Positions 20,951-34,657 of a stretch of 64,000 nucleotides of DNA are shown here, piece by piece. The notes under the pieces were generated by a model. It had not been told where the DNA came from and ran no database searches. It saw only the letters and a program-made list of their open reading frames with translations. Position 1 is the first letter of the stretch; every line of letters begins with the position of its first letter. The position numbers were made by a program, and so were the translations under genes. The stretch comes from Brenneria sp. hezel4-2-4 (GTDB lineage Bacteria > Pseudomonadota > Gammaproteobacteria > Enterobacterales > Enterobacteriaceae), in assembly GCF_013155275.1 (NCBI RefSeq), contig NZ_JABJXS010000004.1, forward strand, positions 310,001 to 374,000, given 5' to 3'.

Positions 20951-21886
20951 ATGGCACATAAGATTTGGGTAATGGGTGATGCCGTCGTCGACCTCATCCC
21001 AGAAGATGCAGATCGCTATATCAAGTGTCCGGGCGGCGCGCCCGCCAATGTGGCGGTGGGCATCGCCAGACTTGGCGGGCGTAGCGCGTTTATCGGCCGG
21101 GTCGGTGACGATGTTTTTGGTCACTTTATGCAAAACGTCCTGTCCCGTGAACAGGTAGAAACAGATTGCATGACGCTTGACGGCCGCTATCGCACCTCTA
21201 CCGTGGTGGTCAGTCTGGATCAGTCCGGCGAGCGTTCATTCACTTTTATGGTTCGCCCCAGTGCGGATCTGTTTTTACAACCGGATGATTTACCGGCATT
21301 CCAGCGTGGTGAATGGCTGCATCTCTGCTCTATCGCCTTATCACAGGAACCCTCTCGCAGCACCGCGTTTGAAGCGATGCGACGCATAAAAGCCGCCCAG
21401 GGATGGGTCAGTTTCGATCCCAATATCCGTGAAGACCTCTGGTCCTGCCGGCAGGAATTACAGCACTGCATCGCACAGGCTTTGGCGCTGGCCGATGTGG
21501 TTAAACTGTCGCGGGAAGAGCTGGCGTTTCTCAGCCAAACCACCGATGTGGAACAAGGCATTCAGCGGCTTATGCAGCAATATCCCGTCAAACTGCTGCT
21601 GGTCACTCTGGGCGGCGAAGGCGTGTGGTTACACGATCGCCGGCGGCTACAGCAGTTTGCCGCGCCCTATGTTACCCCGGTTGACACCACCGGCGCCGGC
21701 GATGCCTTTGTTGCCGGGCTGCTGCAAGGTTTAGCCGAATATGACGACTTATCGCAGCCCGTTTCCTGGGACAGGGTAATCGAGCAAGCCCAGTTGTGCG
21801 GCGCGCTGGCTACGACGGCGAAAGGCGCAATGACGGCTCTGCCTTATGCGCAGCAGCTTCGCGCCACCACATTGGCCAGACATTAA
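20951..21886 (+). CDS. scrK: Fructokinase
   Basis: ScrK phosphorylates the fructose released when ScrB hydrolyses sucrose-6-phosphate, feeding fructose-6-phosphate into glycolysis. This 311-residue PfkB/ribokinase-family protein has the N-terminal GGAPANVAVGIARLGG motif and the C-terminal catalytic motif DTTGAGDAFVAGLL with the base Asp. It has its own promoter and operator and lies 285 bp upstream of scrY in the same direction, as in enterobacterial scr regulons. Confidence 0.95.
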   Translation: MAHKIWVMGDAVVDLIPEDADRYIKCPGGAPANVAVGIARLGGRSAFIGRVGDDVFGHFMQNVLSREQVETDCMTLDGRYRTSTVVVSLDQSGERSFTFMVRPSADLFLQPDDLPAFQRGEWLHLCSIALSQEPSRSTAFEAMRRIKAAQGWVSFDPNIREDLWSCRQELQHCIAQALALADVVKLSREELAFLSQTTDVEQGIQRLMQQYPVKLLLVTLGGEGVWLHDRRRLQQFAAPYVTPVDTTGAGDAFVAGLLQGLAEYDDLSQPVSWDRVIEQAQLCGALATTAKGAMTALPYAQQLRATTLARH

Positions 21887-22094
21887 CGCCGCGGCGGTTC
21901 GACTTTTCCACGCCATTGATTGCAGGATTCAGACAGGCCTTTCCCTCCAGCGACGCGAGAACCAAGTAACCGAGAGGCGGCCTGTTCTCCCGCATCCGGC
22001 AAGATAAAGGGGATGTTTTGCAGCCAGGATCACAGATACAGAATCGGGTTGGTAAAATTTCTTGCCAACCCGATATCCGGCCTTTACTTTCCAC

Positions 22095-23704
<1,610 letters not shown>

Positions 23705-23791
23705 TAATCGGATAGCACGATCGCCGGTTATCACCACTGATGACCGGCGCAGGGGATACCAAGTATCCCGATAATAAAAAAGAGGAATAAA

Positions 23792-25162
23792 ATGGACATT
23801 AACGCCACAGCGACAGCGCTTATCCCCTTATTGGGCGGAAAAGAAAACATCGCCAGCGCCGCCCACTGCGCCACCCGTCTGCGTCTGGTACTGAACGATG
23901 ACAGCCTGGCGAACAAGAAAGCCATTGAAAATGTCGAAGGGGTCAAAGGCTGCTTCCACAACGCAGGGCAGATTCAGATCATTTTCGGGACCGGCCTGGT
24001 CAATAAAGTCTATGCCGAATTCATTAAGGTCGCCGGTATCAGTGAATCCAGCAAATCCGAGGCCGCAACGCTGGCCGCCCGGAAACTGAACCCGCTGCAA
24101 CGGCTGGCGCGCCTGCTGTCGAACATCTTTGTTCCCATCATTCCGGCCATTGTGGCATCCGGTCTGCTGATGGGCGTGCTCGGCCTGATCAAAACCTACG
24201 GCTGGGTCGACGCCGGCAGCGCGATTTTCATTATGCTGGATATGTTCAGCTCCGCCGCCTTCATCATCCTGCCTATTCTTATCGGCTTTACCGCCGCGCG
24301 GGAATTCGGCGGCAACCCTTATCTGGGCGCCACGCTGGGGGGGATCCTCACCCATCCGGCGCTGACCAATGCCTGGGGCGTGGCCGGCGGCTTCGAAACC
24401 ATGAACCTGTTCGGTCTGGATATTGCCATGGTGGGTTATCAGGGCACGGTATTCCCGGTTCTGCTGGCCGTCTGGTTCATGAGTATGGTGGAAAAACGCC
24501 TGCGCAAAGTCGTGCCGGATGCGTTGGATATCATTGTTACGCCGTTCCTGACCGTGGTTATTTCCGGCTTTATTGCCTTGCTGATCATCGGCCCGGCAGG
24601 CCGTATGCTGGGCGACGCCATCTCTTTCGTACTGAGTACGCTGATTGCCCACGCTGGCTGGCTGGCCGGATTGCTGTTCGGCGGTCTCTATTCCGCGATT
24701 GTTATCACCGGCGTTCACCACAGTTTTCATGCCATTGAAGCCGGCCTGTTGGGGAATCCCAATATCGGGGTCAACTTCCTGTTGCCTATCTGGGCCATGG
24801 CTAACGTTGCGCAAGGCGGGGCTTGTCTGGCGGTGTATTTCAAAACTCGCGACGCTAAAATCAAAGCCATCGCCGTCCCTGCCGGCCTTTCCTGCCTGTT
24901 GGGGATTACCGAAGCAGCGATATTTGGTATTAATCTGCGCTTTATCAAACCATTCCTGGCAGCCCTTGCGGGCGGTGCGCTCGGCGGCGCGTGGGTCGTA
25001 TTCAATCATGTCAGCATGACGGCGGTAGGATTGACCGGCTTCCCCGGGCTGGCAATCGTACAGGCAGGCTCTATGCTTAGCTACCTGATTGGTATGCTGA
25101 TCGCCTTTAGTACAGCGTTTATCATTTCATCCCTGCTGAAATATAAAACGGATAGCGAATAA
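23792..25162 (+). CDS. scrA: Sucrose PTS enzyme IIBC
   Basis: ScrA imports sucrose with concomitant phosphorylation to sucrose-6-phosphate. The 456-residue protein has an N-terminal IIB domain with the phosphocysteine Cys26 in AAHCATRLRLVL, followed by a IIC membrane domain with about ten helices and the conserved GITEAAIFG. No IIA domain is present, so the glucose enzyme IIA (Crr) must donate phosphate, as known for ScrA. The last base of its stop is the first of the scrB start (TAATG), so the genes are coupled. Confidence 0.95.
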   Translation: MDINATATALIPLLGGKENIASAAHCATRLRLVLNDDSLANKKAIENVEGVKGCFHNAGQIQIIFGTGLVNKVYAEFIKVAGISESSKSEAATLAARKLNPLQRLARLLSNIFVPIIPAIVASGLLMGVLGLIKTYGWVDAGSAIFIMLDMFSSAAFIILPILIGFTAAREFGGNPYLGATLGGILTHPALTNAWGVAGGFETMNLFGLDIAMVGYQGTVFPVLLAVWFMSMVEKRLRKVVPDALDIIVTPFLTVVISGFIALLIIGPAGRMLGDAISFVLSTLIAHAGWLAGLLFGGLYSAIVITGVHHSFHAIEAGLLGNPNIGVNFLLPIWAMANVAQGGACLAVYFKTRDAKIKAIAVPAGLSCLLGITEAAIFGINLRFIKPFLAALAGGALGGAWVVFNHVSMTAVGLTGFPGLAIVQAGSMLSYLIGMLIAFSTAFIISSLLKYKTDSE

Positions 25163-26571
25163 TGAAAGAAGTCCACTTATTAAAGCGCATGGCGCACGCC
25201 CTGATGTCAGGTCAAAATCAGACTCATGATGATCCATACCGTCCGGCCTGGCATTTGTCGCCTAACGTTGGGCTACTCAACGATCCGAACGGGTTCATTC
25301 ATCATAACGGGCGTTACCATCTGTTTTATCAGTGGAATCCTTTAGCCTGTGCCCACGGAGCAAAATTCTGGGGGCACTGGAGCTCAGCCGATTTGGTGCA
25401 CTGGAGACACGAGCCTGTGGCGCTGGTTCCCAGTGAAAGCTATGAGACCCACGGCTGCTATTCAGGCTCCGCCGTGGCGGATAACGGTGCGATTACGCTG
25501 ATTTACACCGGCAACGTCAAGTACGACGACGGCTCGCGTACGGCCTTCCAGTGTCTCGCCCGCGAGAACAACGATGGCGAATACGACAAACTGGGGCCGG
25601 TACTGACGCTGCCCGAAGGCTATACCGGCCATGTCCGCGACCCGAAAGTCTGGAAGCATGATGGCCGTTGGTACATGGTGTTGGGCGCGCAGGATAAAGC
25701 GCTACAGGGAAAAGTGCTGCTGTATCGCTCCAACGATCTGCTCGGTTGGGAACACGTGGCCGAAATCGCCGGTTCCCGGCTTGGCGGACTGGGTGATTTT
25801 GGCTACATGTGGGAATGCCCGGACTTATTCAGTCTGGGCGGTCAGGAGGTGTTGATCTGCTGCCCGCAAGGGCTGGCTGCGGAAGAAGAACGCTATCTCA
25901 ATACTTTTCAGTCCGGCTACTTTATCGGCAAGCTGGATTATCAGAACGGCCATTATTCGCATCAGGATTTTAACGAACTGGATCTCGGTTTCGAATTTTA
26001 TGCGCCGCAAACCACAGCAAGCGCCGACGGTCGTCGTTTGCTGTTTGGCTGGATGGGTATCCCTGACGAAAACGAGTTTTTCGCCCCGACCATTAAACAA
26101 GGGTGGATGCACACCATGACCTGCCCTCGGGAACTTACGCTACGTGAAGGCCGGATTTATCAACAGCCTGCCCGCGAGTTGCAACAGTTGCGCAGCGAGC
26201 CTTATGTTTGGCAGGGCACCGCCGACTATGCCCCGTCTCTTGCCGTCGAGAGCGCGGAAGTGCAATTGTCGATCCACGGGGAGTTCCAGCTCACGATCGC
26301 CTCGTTGTTGGTGCTGTGCTGGGACGGTGAACGTCTGACCCTGAGTCGGCGTAATCTGCGCACCGGCGAGTCCGAACACCGCTACTGGCGTGGAGATCTT
26401 TATCATTTACAGATCTTGTGCGATCGCTCCAGTATCGAAATTTTTATCAATGAGGGAGCCGCGGTGATGTCTACCCGCTATTTCCCGGAAGGCGACGCGA
26501 CCCTTTCTTTCAGCGGATCCGGACGACTAACGCTACAGCACTGGCTGTTAGCGCCATGCGTGATAGAATAA
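25162..26571 (+). CDS. scrB: Sucrose-6-phosphate hydrolase
   Basis: ScrB is a GH32 hydrolase that splits sucrose-6-phosphate into glucose-6-phosphate and fructose. The 469-residue protein has the three GH32 hallmarks: the nucleophile Asp in LNDPNGF, the RDPK motif, and the acid/base Glu in WECPDLF. A C-terminal beta-sandwich domain follows. It has no signal peptide, consistent with cytoplasmic action on the phosphorylated sugar delivered by ScrA. Confidence 0.95.
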   Translation: MKEVHLLKRMAHALMSGQNQTHDDPYRPAWHLSPNVGLLNDPNGFIHHNGRYHLFYQWNPLACAHGAKFWGHWSSADLVHWRHEPVALVPSESYETHGCYSGSAVADNGAITLIYTGNVKYDDGSRTAFQCLARENNDGEYDKLGPVLTLPEGYTGHVRDPKVWKHDGRWYMVLGAQDKALQGKVLLYRSNDLLGWEHVAEIAGSRLGGLGDFGYMWECPDLFSLGGQEVLICCPQGLAAEEERYLNTFQSGYFIGKLDYQNGHYSHQDFNELDLGFEFYAPQTTASADGRRLLFGWMGIPDENEFFAPTIKQGWMHTMTCPRELTLREGRIYQQPARELQQLRSEPYVWQGTADYAPSLAVESAEVQLSIHGEFQLTIASLLVLCWDGERLTLSRRNLRTGESEHRYWRGDLYHLQILCDRSSIEIFINEGAAVMSTRYFPEGDATLSFSGSGRLTLQHWLLAPCVIE

Positions 26572-26602
26572 CATCCCCTTTTTTCTAACAGCAGACTCAG
26601 CG

Positions 26603-27622
26603 GTGAAACAGACTAAACGCGTAACAATCAGTGATATCGCCGCGCTGGCCGGTGTATCAAAATCCACCGCCAGTCTGGTACTGAATGGCCGTAGTAAAGA
26701 GTTCCGCGTTTCTGATGCCACCCGCGATCGCATTCTGCTGATTGCCCACGAGCAACGCTATCAGCCCAGTATCCATGCGCGTTCGTTGCGTTCCTCCCGC
26801 AGTAACACGCTGGGGCTGGTGGTGCCGGAAATGACCAACTACGGCTTCGCCGTTATCTCACGCGAGCTGGAAATGCTGTGTCGCGAAGCGGGATTACAGT
26901 TGCTGATCGCCTGTACGGATGAAAACGCCAGTCAGGAAATGATGGCGGTCAACAGCCTGGTGCAGCGTCAGGTTGATGGACTGATTGTCGCATCCAGCAT
27001 GCTCAGCGATAGCGAATATCAGAAAATCAATCAACAGTTGCCGGTGGTGCAGTTTGACCGGGTGATTGGCGACTCCACCTTGCCGCTGGTGGTCTCCGAG
27101 GCCGTGGAGTCAACGGCGGAGATGGTGGAACGTATCGCTCGTCAGCACCGCGAGGAATTCTATTTTATTGGCGGCCAATCCCGCATCTCCCCTACCCGCG
27201 ATCGTTTGGCGGGGTTCCAGTTGGGATTACAGCGTGCGGGTCTGGAATGTCGTCCTGAGTGGATTATTCATGGCAGCTACCATCCCAGTTCCGGCTATGA
27301 GATGTTCGCTCAGCTTTGCGCGACGCTGGGTCGCCCGCCCAAAGCGCTGTTCGTCGCCGCCTGCGGTTTGCAGGAAGGGGTTTTACGTTACCTGAATCAG
27401 CACAACCTGATGGAAAGCGATATCCGTCTGTGCAGCTTTGACGATCACTATCTGTTTGACTGTTTACCGTTGAAGATTGATACCGTCGCGCAGGATTGCG
27501 AAACGCTGGCAAGAAGCAGTTTTGAAATGATTACGCGCTTAATCGACCAGCAGCCGCTGGACGAGGACAAATGCTATATACCGACCCGGATACACTGGCG
27601 GCATCCTGATTCACGTCAGTAA
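26603..27622 (+). CDS. scrR: Sucrose operon repressor, LacI family
   Basis: ScrR is the LacI-type repressor of the scr regulon. The 339-residue protein starts with a LacI helix-turn-helix ([24 protein letters not shown]), followed by the hinge and a periplasmic-binding-protein-like effector domain ([22 protein letters not shown]). Its targets are probably the two sites before scrK and scrY. It follows scrB by 31 bp and is probably partly co-transcribed with scrYAB, giving autoregulation. Confidence 0.95.
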   Translation: MKQTKRVTISDIAALAGVSKSTASLVLNGRSKEFRVSDATRDRILLIAHEQRYQPSIHARSLRSSRSNTLGLVVPEMTNYGFAVISRELEMLCREAGLQLLIACTDENASQEMMAVNSLVQRQVDGLIVASSMLSDSEYQKINQQLPVVQFDRVIGDSTLPLVVSEAVESTAEMVERIARQHREEFYFIGGQSRISPTRDRLAGFQLGLQRAGLECRPEWIIHGSYHPSSGYEMFAQLCATLGRPPKALFVAACGLQEGVLRYLNQHNLMESDIRLCSFDDHYLFDCLPLKIDTVAQDCETLARSSFEMITRLIDQQPLDEDKCYIPTRIHWRHPDSRQ

Positions 27623-27664
27623 ATCAGGCGCCGCCGTGAACGTCGACCGCTATTCGGCGGCAGA

Positions 27665-28087
27665 CTATTTGGCCGCGGATTCCGCGCCGACCAACCCGAC
27701 CTTGAGATAGCCGGCTTTGCGCAGCGCATCCATAACGCGCATCATGGTTTCATAATCGACGCTTTTATCCGCCTGAAAGAAGATGGTGGTTTCTTTATTG
27801 GCGTTGGTTTTGGCATCCAGAGCCTGAGCCAGTGACGGTTCGTTAACCGCATCGTCTCCCACGTAGAGCTGCTTGTCCGCTTTCACCGTCAGGTAAACCG
27901 GTTTTTCCGGGCGCGGTTGAGGCGCGGCGGAAGAGGCGGGCAGGTCTACGCGAATGTCCACCGTTGCCAGCGGAGCCGCCACCATAAAAATGATCAGCAG
28001 AACCAACATGACATCAATAAACGGCGTCACGTTGATGTCATGCATCTCGCCATTGTCGCTCACATCATCGTTCAAGTGCATGGCCAT
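27665..28087 (-). CDS. exbD: TonB system transport protein ExbD
   Basis: ExbD forms, with ExbB, the proton-driven motor that energises TonB-dependent outer-membrane uptake. The 140-residue protein has a single membrane helix (FIDVMLVLLIIFMVAAPL) with the essential proton-carrying Asp in NVTPFIDVMLVL, then a periplasmic domain. Length matches E. coli ExbD (141). It lies 3 bp downstream of exbB. No tonB gene is adjacent. Confidence 0.95.
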   Translation of the reverse strand: MAMHLNDDVSDNGEMHDINVTPFIDVMLVLLIIFMVAAPLATVDIRVDLPASSAAPQPRPEKPVYLTVKADKQLYVGDDAVNEPSLAQALDAKTNANKETTIFFQADKSVDYETMMRVMDALRKAGYLKVGLVGAESAAK

Positions 28088-28090
28088 GGC

Positions 28091-29122
28091 TTATCCCACC
28101 CGCAGTTTATGCGTCGATGACGCCACCCGGTTGTCATTGCTGGCCGCCACATCCAGATCGCGGCTCAGCAGCAGCAGCACCTGTGCGGCAACATCCCCCA
28201 CCAGCGCCTTATAGCCGGCGATCCAGCGGGCGAAGACGTTATAAATCACCACGGCGGGGATGGCGGCAACCAGACCAATCGCCGTCGCCAACAAAGCCTC
28301 GGCGATACCCGGCGCGACGACGGCGAGATTCGTGGTCTGGGTTTGGGCAATACCGATAAAGCTATTCATGATGCCCCATACCGTACCAAACAGCCCGATA
28401 AACGGCGCCACCGCGCCGACCGTCGCCAGATAGCCGTTACCACGTCCCATATCACGCCCGGTCGCCGCGACGCGACGTTCCAGACGAAAAGCGGTACGTT
28501 CTTTAATGCCGTTGTTGTCGTCAGAACGGGCCGACAACTCTATTTCATTCTGCGCATCCGCCAGCAGTCGCTGCGCCACGCTGCCCGCTTTGAAAGCTTC
28601 TACGGTTGTTGCCGCATCATCCAGCGTTCTAGCCTGTTCCAAAGCCTGATATTCACGGCGCAGGCGACGCTTGGCGCCCATCAACTCCACGCTTTTACTG
28701 AAGAAAATCGCCCAGGTGATGACGGACGCCAGCAAAAGACCAATCATGACCGTCTTCACCACCCAATCGGCATGTTGATACATACCCCAGACAGAGAGAT
28801 CGGTTTGCATCAGGTTATTCGTACCCGGCGCCGCGCTGATGGGCAGTGAAAGCGGTGAAGGGATCAGTGTTTCCGGTGTTGTTGCCGTAGCGGGAGAATC
28901 AGGGGCGGCGGAAAGATCAGGAATAACCGATGTCGCAGTATCGCCGGTGCTGTTCTCACCGGACAGCGGCGTTGCCGCAGGCGCTGCAAACGCATTTCCA
29001 CTGAGTCCGGCAGTCAAAAGCAGAATAACCAGCACGCTACCGGAAAATACGCTGAACGCGCTACGTTTTTTTTGCCAGGCTGATGACACCTGTTGATTAA
29101 TGTTACTGACAGCCGTATTCAC
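28091..29122 (-). CDS. exbB: TonB system transport protein ExbB (long form)
   Basis: ExbB is the pentameric membrane scaffold of the ExbB-ExbD motor. At 343 residues it is about 100 longer than E. coli ExbB (244). The extra N terminus has a signal-like hydrophobic segment (ending near GNAFAAPA) and a Ser/Thr/Pro/Ala-rich periplasmic linker, as in ExbB of soft-rot enterobacteria and pseudomonads. Three further membrane helices carry the MotA/TolQ/ExbB domain (YLATVGAVAPFIGLFGTVWGIMNSF). A Fur box about 77 bp upstream predicts iron repression. Confidence 0.95.
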   Translation of the reverse strand: MNTAVSNINQQVSSAWQKKRSAFSVFSGSVLVILLLTAGLSGNAFAAPAATPLSGENSTGDTATSVIPDLSAAPDSPATATTPETLIPSPLSLPISAAPGTNNLMQTDLSVWGMYQHADWVVKTVMIGLLLASVITWAIFFSKSVELMGAKRRLRREYQALEQARTLDDAATTVEAFKAGSVAQRLLADAQNEIELSARSDDNNGIKERTAFRLERRVAATGRDMGRGNGYLATVGAVAPFIGLFGTVWGIMNSFIGIAQTQTTNLAVVAPGIAEALLATAIGLVAAIPAVVIYNVFARWIAGYKALVGDVAAQVLLLLSRDLDVAASNDNRVASSTHKLRVG

Positions 29123-29198
29123 GCTGTGCCTCCACCGTTAATCCATCACTAATGACACAAGAAATCAGCCTGAAATAATATCAAACCCTGAGCGAATT

Positions 29199-29217
29199 GA
29201 TAGTTATTCTCATTATT
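29199..29217 (-). promoter_or_regulatory. Fur box upstream of exbBD
   Basis: Read on the minus strand, the 19-base site AATAATGAGAATAACTATC matches the Fur consensus at 15 of 19 positions. It lies 77 bp upstream of the exbB start. Iron-dependent repression of exbBD is the expected function. Confidence 0.8.
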
Positions 29218-29383
29218 ATTTATAGTTGTTGAAGTATTTTTTTTCGTACTTACGCACGATCTGCTACCTCGTTTGCATCAGAAATAAGGGCATACATAAA
29301 GGAGAGAACAAGCTTGTCGGCAGCACAGAAAATGCCCTGAGGCATCAAATCCGCCGGCATAGGAGGTGGTATTTATATGCGGA
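29218..29383. other. Intergenic stretch between exbB and valS terminator
   Basis: Beyond the Fur box the region towards valS contains no supported gene. It is AT-rich in its left half and leads into the valS terminator. Confidence 0.5.
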
Positions 29384-29417
29384 TAAAAAACGCCCGATGC
29401 AATGCATCGGGCGTTTT
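29384..29417 (-). terminator. valS terminator
   Basis: A 15-bp perfect inverted repeat (29387-29401 with 29403-29417), including a CGCCCGATGCA stem and flanking A/T runs, lies 44 bp after the valS stop. In the minus direction it ends in a run of T, so it is a strong intrinsic terminator. The plus strand also has T residues, so it may act in both directions. Confidence 0.88.
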
Positions 29418-29460
29418 ATCTGACCAGGACGATAAGAAAATCATCAATCCAGATAAGGAA

Positions 29461-32316
29461 TTACAGCGCCGCGATCGTCGCCTGCTGTTCCAGCAATTTC
29501 GCTTTGGCAACGAAATAGCCATCCAGTTTTTCACGCTCTTTGGCAACCACGGCTTCCGGAGCGCGTCCCACAAAACCTTCGTTGGACAGTTTGCTTTCGA
29601 TGCGGCCGATTTCAGCTTCGATTCTGGCCACTTCCTTCGCCAGACGATCCAGCTCCGCGGCCTTATCGACCAGACCGGCCATTGGGATCAACAGCTCAGC
29701 CCCTTCGACCAGTTTGGTCACGGAAACCGGGCCTTTATCACCCGCCGGCAGCAGCGTAATGCTTTCCAGACGCGCCAGCGTCTGGATAAAGCTGCGGTTC
29801 TCTTCTACCCGACGCCGGGCTTCGGCGCTGGCATCGCGCAGCAACACTGCCAGCGGTTTACCCGGGGCAATGTTCATTTCCGCACGGATGTTACGCACGG
29901 CAATAATCGTCTGCTTGATCCATTCGAGATCGTTCAGCGCCTGCGTATCTTCCTGTGCCGCATCGTACTCAGGGAAAGGCTGCAACATTATCGTATCGGC
30001 GGTAATGCCTTTCAGCACTTTCACCCGTTGCCAGATGGTTTCCGTGATAAACGGAATGATCGGGTGCGCAAGACGCAGCAGCGCTTCCAGCACGTTCACC
30101 AGCGTATGGCGCGTGCCGCGCAGTTCCGCTTCCGTTCCGCCATTCATCACCGGCTTCGCCAGCTCCAGATACCAGTCACAGAACTGGTTCCAGGTGAATT
30201 CGTACAGAATGTTGGCGGCGATATCGAAACGATAGCTGTCCAGCGCTTCGCGATAGGCTTTCACCGTGCGGTTGAATTCAGCCAGGATCCAGCGATCGGC
30301 CAGCGACAGTACTTTTTCCCCGTCGTTGAAACCACAATCCTGATCTTCGGTATTCATCAGCACGAAACGGCTGGCGTTCCACAGCTTGTTACAGAAGTTG
30401 CGATAGCCTTCCAGGCGCTTCATGTCCCAGTTGATATCGCGACCGGTGGATGCCAGCGCCGCCAGCGTAAAACGCAGCGCGTCCGTACCGTGCGGCTCAA
30501 TGCCGTTCGGGAACTGCTTCTCGGTGCGCTTACGGATTTTCTCCGCCAGTTGAGGCTGCATCATATTGCCGGTACGTTTTTCCAGCAGCGCGTCTAAAGA
30601 AATGCCGTCCACCATATCCAGCGGGTCAATCACGTTCCCTTTGGATTTCGACATTTTCTGGCCTTCCTCGTCACGGATCAGACCTGTCATATATACGGTG
30701 TGGAACGGAACCTGCGGCTTGCCGTTTTCATCTTTGATAAAGTGCATGGTCAGCATGATCATGCGGGCAATCCAGAAGAAGATGATGTCGAAACCGCTGA
30801 CCATCACGCTGCTGGGATGGAACGCTTTCAACTCCGGCGTCTGTTCCGGCCAACCCAGCGTGGAGAACGTCCACAGACCGGACGAGAACCAGGTATCCAG
30901 TACATCTTCGTCCTGATTCAGCGCGACATCGTCAGACAGATTATTTTCACGACGAGCTTCCGCCTCATCACGGCCGACATAGACATTGCCGTCGGCGTCA
31001 TACCAGGCCGGGATACGGTGGCCCCACCATAGCTGACGGGAGATACACCAGTCCTGAATGTCGCGCATCCAGCTGAAGTACATATTTTCGTACTGCTTGG
31101 GCACGAACTGGATTTCACCCTGTTCGACGGCCTCGATCGCTACTTTTGCCAGCGGCGCCGTGCGCACATACCACTGGTCAGTAAGCATCGGTTCAATCAC
31201 CACGCCGCCGCGATCGCCGTAGGGAACGGTCAAATCGTGGGCCTTGATTTCTTCCAGCAGGCCAAGCTCATCGAATGCCGCCACCACGGCTTTACGCGCG
31301 GCAAAACGCTCCAGACCACGGAAGGATTCCGGGATATCGCGGCCGTAAGCGGTACTGGCTTCGCCGTTGGTATCAAATACTTCAGTTTCCTGACGAATAT
31401 CGCCGTCAAACGTCAGAATATTGATCATCGGAAGCTGATGGCGTTTGCCCACTTCGTAGTCGTTGAAATCGTGCGCCGGCGTAATTTTCACGCAGCCGGT
31501 GCCTTTTTCCATATCGGCGTGTTCGTCACCGACGATTTTGATACGGCGGTTAACCAACGGCAGGATCACGTCTTTGCCAATCAGGTCTTTATAACGCGGA
31601 TCTTCCGGGTTTACCGCCACGCCGGTATCGCCCAGCATGGTTTCAGGACGGGTGGTGGCGACCACCAGATAATCTTTGCCTTCGGCGGTTTTAACGCCGT
31701 CGGCCAGCGGATAGCGCAGGTGCCACATGGAACCTTTTACATCACGGTTTTCAACCTCCAGATCGGAAATCGCGGTGCGCAGTTTCGGGTCCCAGTTCAC
31801 CAGACGTTTGCCGCGATAAATCAGATCCTCTTTATAAAGGCGCACAAACACTTCTTTCACCGCGTTGGACAACCCTTCGTCCATGGTGAAACGCTCACGC
31901 TCCCAGTCGACGGAGTTACCCAGACGACGCATCTGACGGGTAATGGTGCCGCCAGACTCGGCTTTCCACTGCCAGATTTTATCGATAAACGCGTCCCGGC
32001 CGTAATCATGGCGGGTTTTGCCCTCTTCCGCCGCGATCTTGCGCTCAACCACCATCTGGGTGGCGATGCCGGCGTGATCGGTACCCGCCTGCCACAGCGT
32101 ATTTTTCCCCTGCATACGCTGATAGCGGATCAGCGTATCCATAATGGTTTGCTGAAAAGCATGACCCATATGCAAACTGCCGGTGACGTTGGGCGGCGGG
32201 ATCATGATACTGAAGCTTCCCTGGCTCGCGTCGCCGTTCGGCTTGAAATAGCCTTGTTCTTCCCAGCGCTCGTAAAGCGGCTGCTCGATATCTTGCGGGT
32301 TATATTTCGTTTCCAT
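29461..32316 (-). CDS. valS: Valyl-tRNA synthetase
   Basis: ValS charges tRNA-Val and edits threonylated tRNA-Val. The start at ATG 32316 gives 951 residues, the E. coli length; an in-frame TTG lies 9 bp upstream. The class I signatures are HMGH ([14 protein letters not shown], about residue 43) and KMSKSKGN (about residue 555), with the CP1 editing domain between. The C-terminal 65 residues form the family's coiled-coil arm ([25 protein letters not shown]). It is encoded downstream of holC with a 12-bp gap. Confidence 0.98.
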   Translation of the reverse strand: METKYNPQDIEQPLYERWEEQGYFKPNGDASQGSFSIMIPPPNVTGSLHMGHAFQQTIMDTLIRYQRMQGKNTLWQAGTDHAGIATQMVVERKIAAEEGKTRHDYGRDAFIDKIWQWKAESGGTITRQMRRLGNSVDWERERFTMDEGLSNAVKEVFVRLYKEDLIYRGKRLVNWDPKLRTAISDLEVENRDVKGSMWHLRYPLADGVKTAEGKDYLVVATTRPETMLGDTGVAVNPEDPRYKDLIGKDVILPLVNRRIKIVGDEHADMEKGTGCVKITPAHDFNDYEVGKRHQLPMINILTFDGDIRQETEVFDTNGEASTAYGRDIPESFRGLERFAARKAVVAAFDELGLLEEIKAHDLTVPYGDRGGVVIEPMLTDQWYVRTAPLAKVAIEAVEQGEIQFVPKQYENMYFSWMRDIQDWCISRQLWWGHRIPAWYDADGNVYVGRDEAEARRENNLSDDVALNQDEDVLDTWFSSGLWTFSTLGWPEQTPELKAFHPSSVMVSGFDIIFFWIARMIMLTMHFIKDENGKPQVPFHTVYMTGLIRDEEGQKMSKSKGNVIDPLDMVDGISLDALLEKRTGNMMQPQLAEKIRKRTEKQFPNGIEPHGTDALRFTLAALASTGRDINWDMKRLEGYRNFCNKLWNASRFVLMNTEDQDCGFNDGEKVLSLADRWILAEFNRTVKAYREALDSYRFDIAANILYEFTWNQFCDWYLELAKPVMNGGTEAELRGTRHTLVNVLEALLRLAHPIIPFITETIWQRVKVLKGITADTIMLQPFPEYDAAQEDTQALNDLEWIKQTIIAVRNIRAEMNIAPGKPLAVLLRDASAEARRRVEENRSFIQTLARLESITLLPAGDKGPVSVTKLVEGAELLIPMAGLVDKAAELDRLAKEVARIEAEIGRIESKLSNEGFVGRAPEAVVAKEREKLDGYFVAKAKLLEQQATIAAL

Positions 32317-32328
32317 TATGCTCAAAAT

Positions 32329-32778
32329 TCAGTGAGTTGGCGGCTTGGCCGTAGTCAATTGAAAGCCGACGCTGCGATAGGCCTTATAGCGGTCGCGCGC
32401 CAACTGTTTCAGGGATTCTTCGTAAGGGACAAAGTCTATCACTTCATGGAAAGCGGTGGCAAAATCCGCGAAATGCGGCAACAGGCTGATCAGCAGATCC
32501 CGCGGGGCATTTCCCCGCCGCTCGGGCCAGGCCAGTTCGACCGGCGCCCCCTGGCGCGGCCCCTCGCCCGCCAGATTATGCGGAACGAACGAATGGGGAT
32601 CGCGTTGCCACAGCGCTTCATCCAGCCGGACAGCCTGCTGCTCATTCTCACAGGCAATCAACACGCGCTTTCCCGCGCGCCAACGTTCTGCCGCCAGCGA
32701 GCAGGCCAGCGCCTCAAAGGCGCTAAGCTCACCGCTTCTGCTATCGTGTTCAAGAAGATAGAACGTTGCGTTTTTCAT
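32329..32778 (-). CDS. holC: DNA polymerase III chi subunit
   Basis: HolC (chi) is part of the DNA polymerase III clamp-loader complex; it pairs with psi (HolD) and binds single-stranded-DNA-binding protein. The 149 residues match the family: N-terminal MKNATFYLLEHD, central LIACENEQQAVRLDEALWQRDPHSFVPHNLAGEG and VIDFVPYEE. It lies between pepA and valS, as in other Enterobacterales. Confidence 0.95.
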   Translation of the reverse strand: MKNATFYLLEHDSRSGELSAFEALACSLAAERWRAGKRVLIACENEQQAVRLDEALWQRDPHSFVPHNLAGEGPRQGAPVELAWPERRGNAPRDLLISLLPHFADFATAFHEVIDFVPYEESLKQLARDRYKAYRSVGFQLTTAKPPTH

Positions 32779-32797
32779 TATCTACACTATTGATAAA

Positions 32798-32814
32798 GGC
32801 CGGAAAACCCGGCC
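32798..32814 (-). terminator. Hairpin between pepA and holC
   Basis: A 6-bp GC stem (GGCCGG 32798-32803 with CCGGCC 32809-32814) follows the pepA stop on the minus strand, with only three T residues after it. It is probably a weak or partial terminator. Confidence 0.5.
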
Positions 32815-32865
32815 CGTTATTGCAGGTTTATTCAGACGCCGCTTACCGCGCCTGACAGATTGCCA

Positions 32866-34392
<1,527 letters not shown>

Positions 34393-34657
34393 TTAAAGAC
34401 AAAGGCGGGATCAACGGCTAGAATGTTCCACTCCGTAATACTTTCCCGCCGTTGCGTTAACATACCTGTGTTAATCTTGACGACGTAACGAATCTGTTTT
34501 GGTGACTATAAGCAGGTTCTGATACAACAGCCTAAACACAGTATGTTGTAATACAGTTTTAGCTACGAGGTTGCCACAAATGAGTATAAATGGCGAGTTA
34601 GCGAAGAAACTATCTATTTTCCTGCAAAAAGACAAGTTTTCACAGGCGTAATTAAGC

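Noticed and set aside
22020-22045. CRP site before scrY
   Set aside because: Only one half (TCACA) fits; the other half is poor, so it is not listed as a feature.
27630-27661. Hairpin between scrR and exbD as a bidirectional terminator
   Set aside because: A 7-bp GCCGCCG/CGGCGGC stem exists but with a long loop and no T run; too weak to list.
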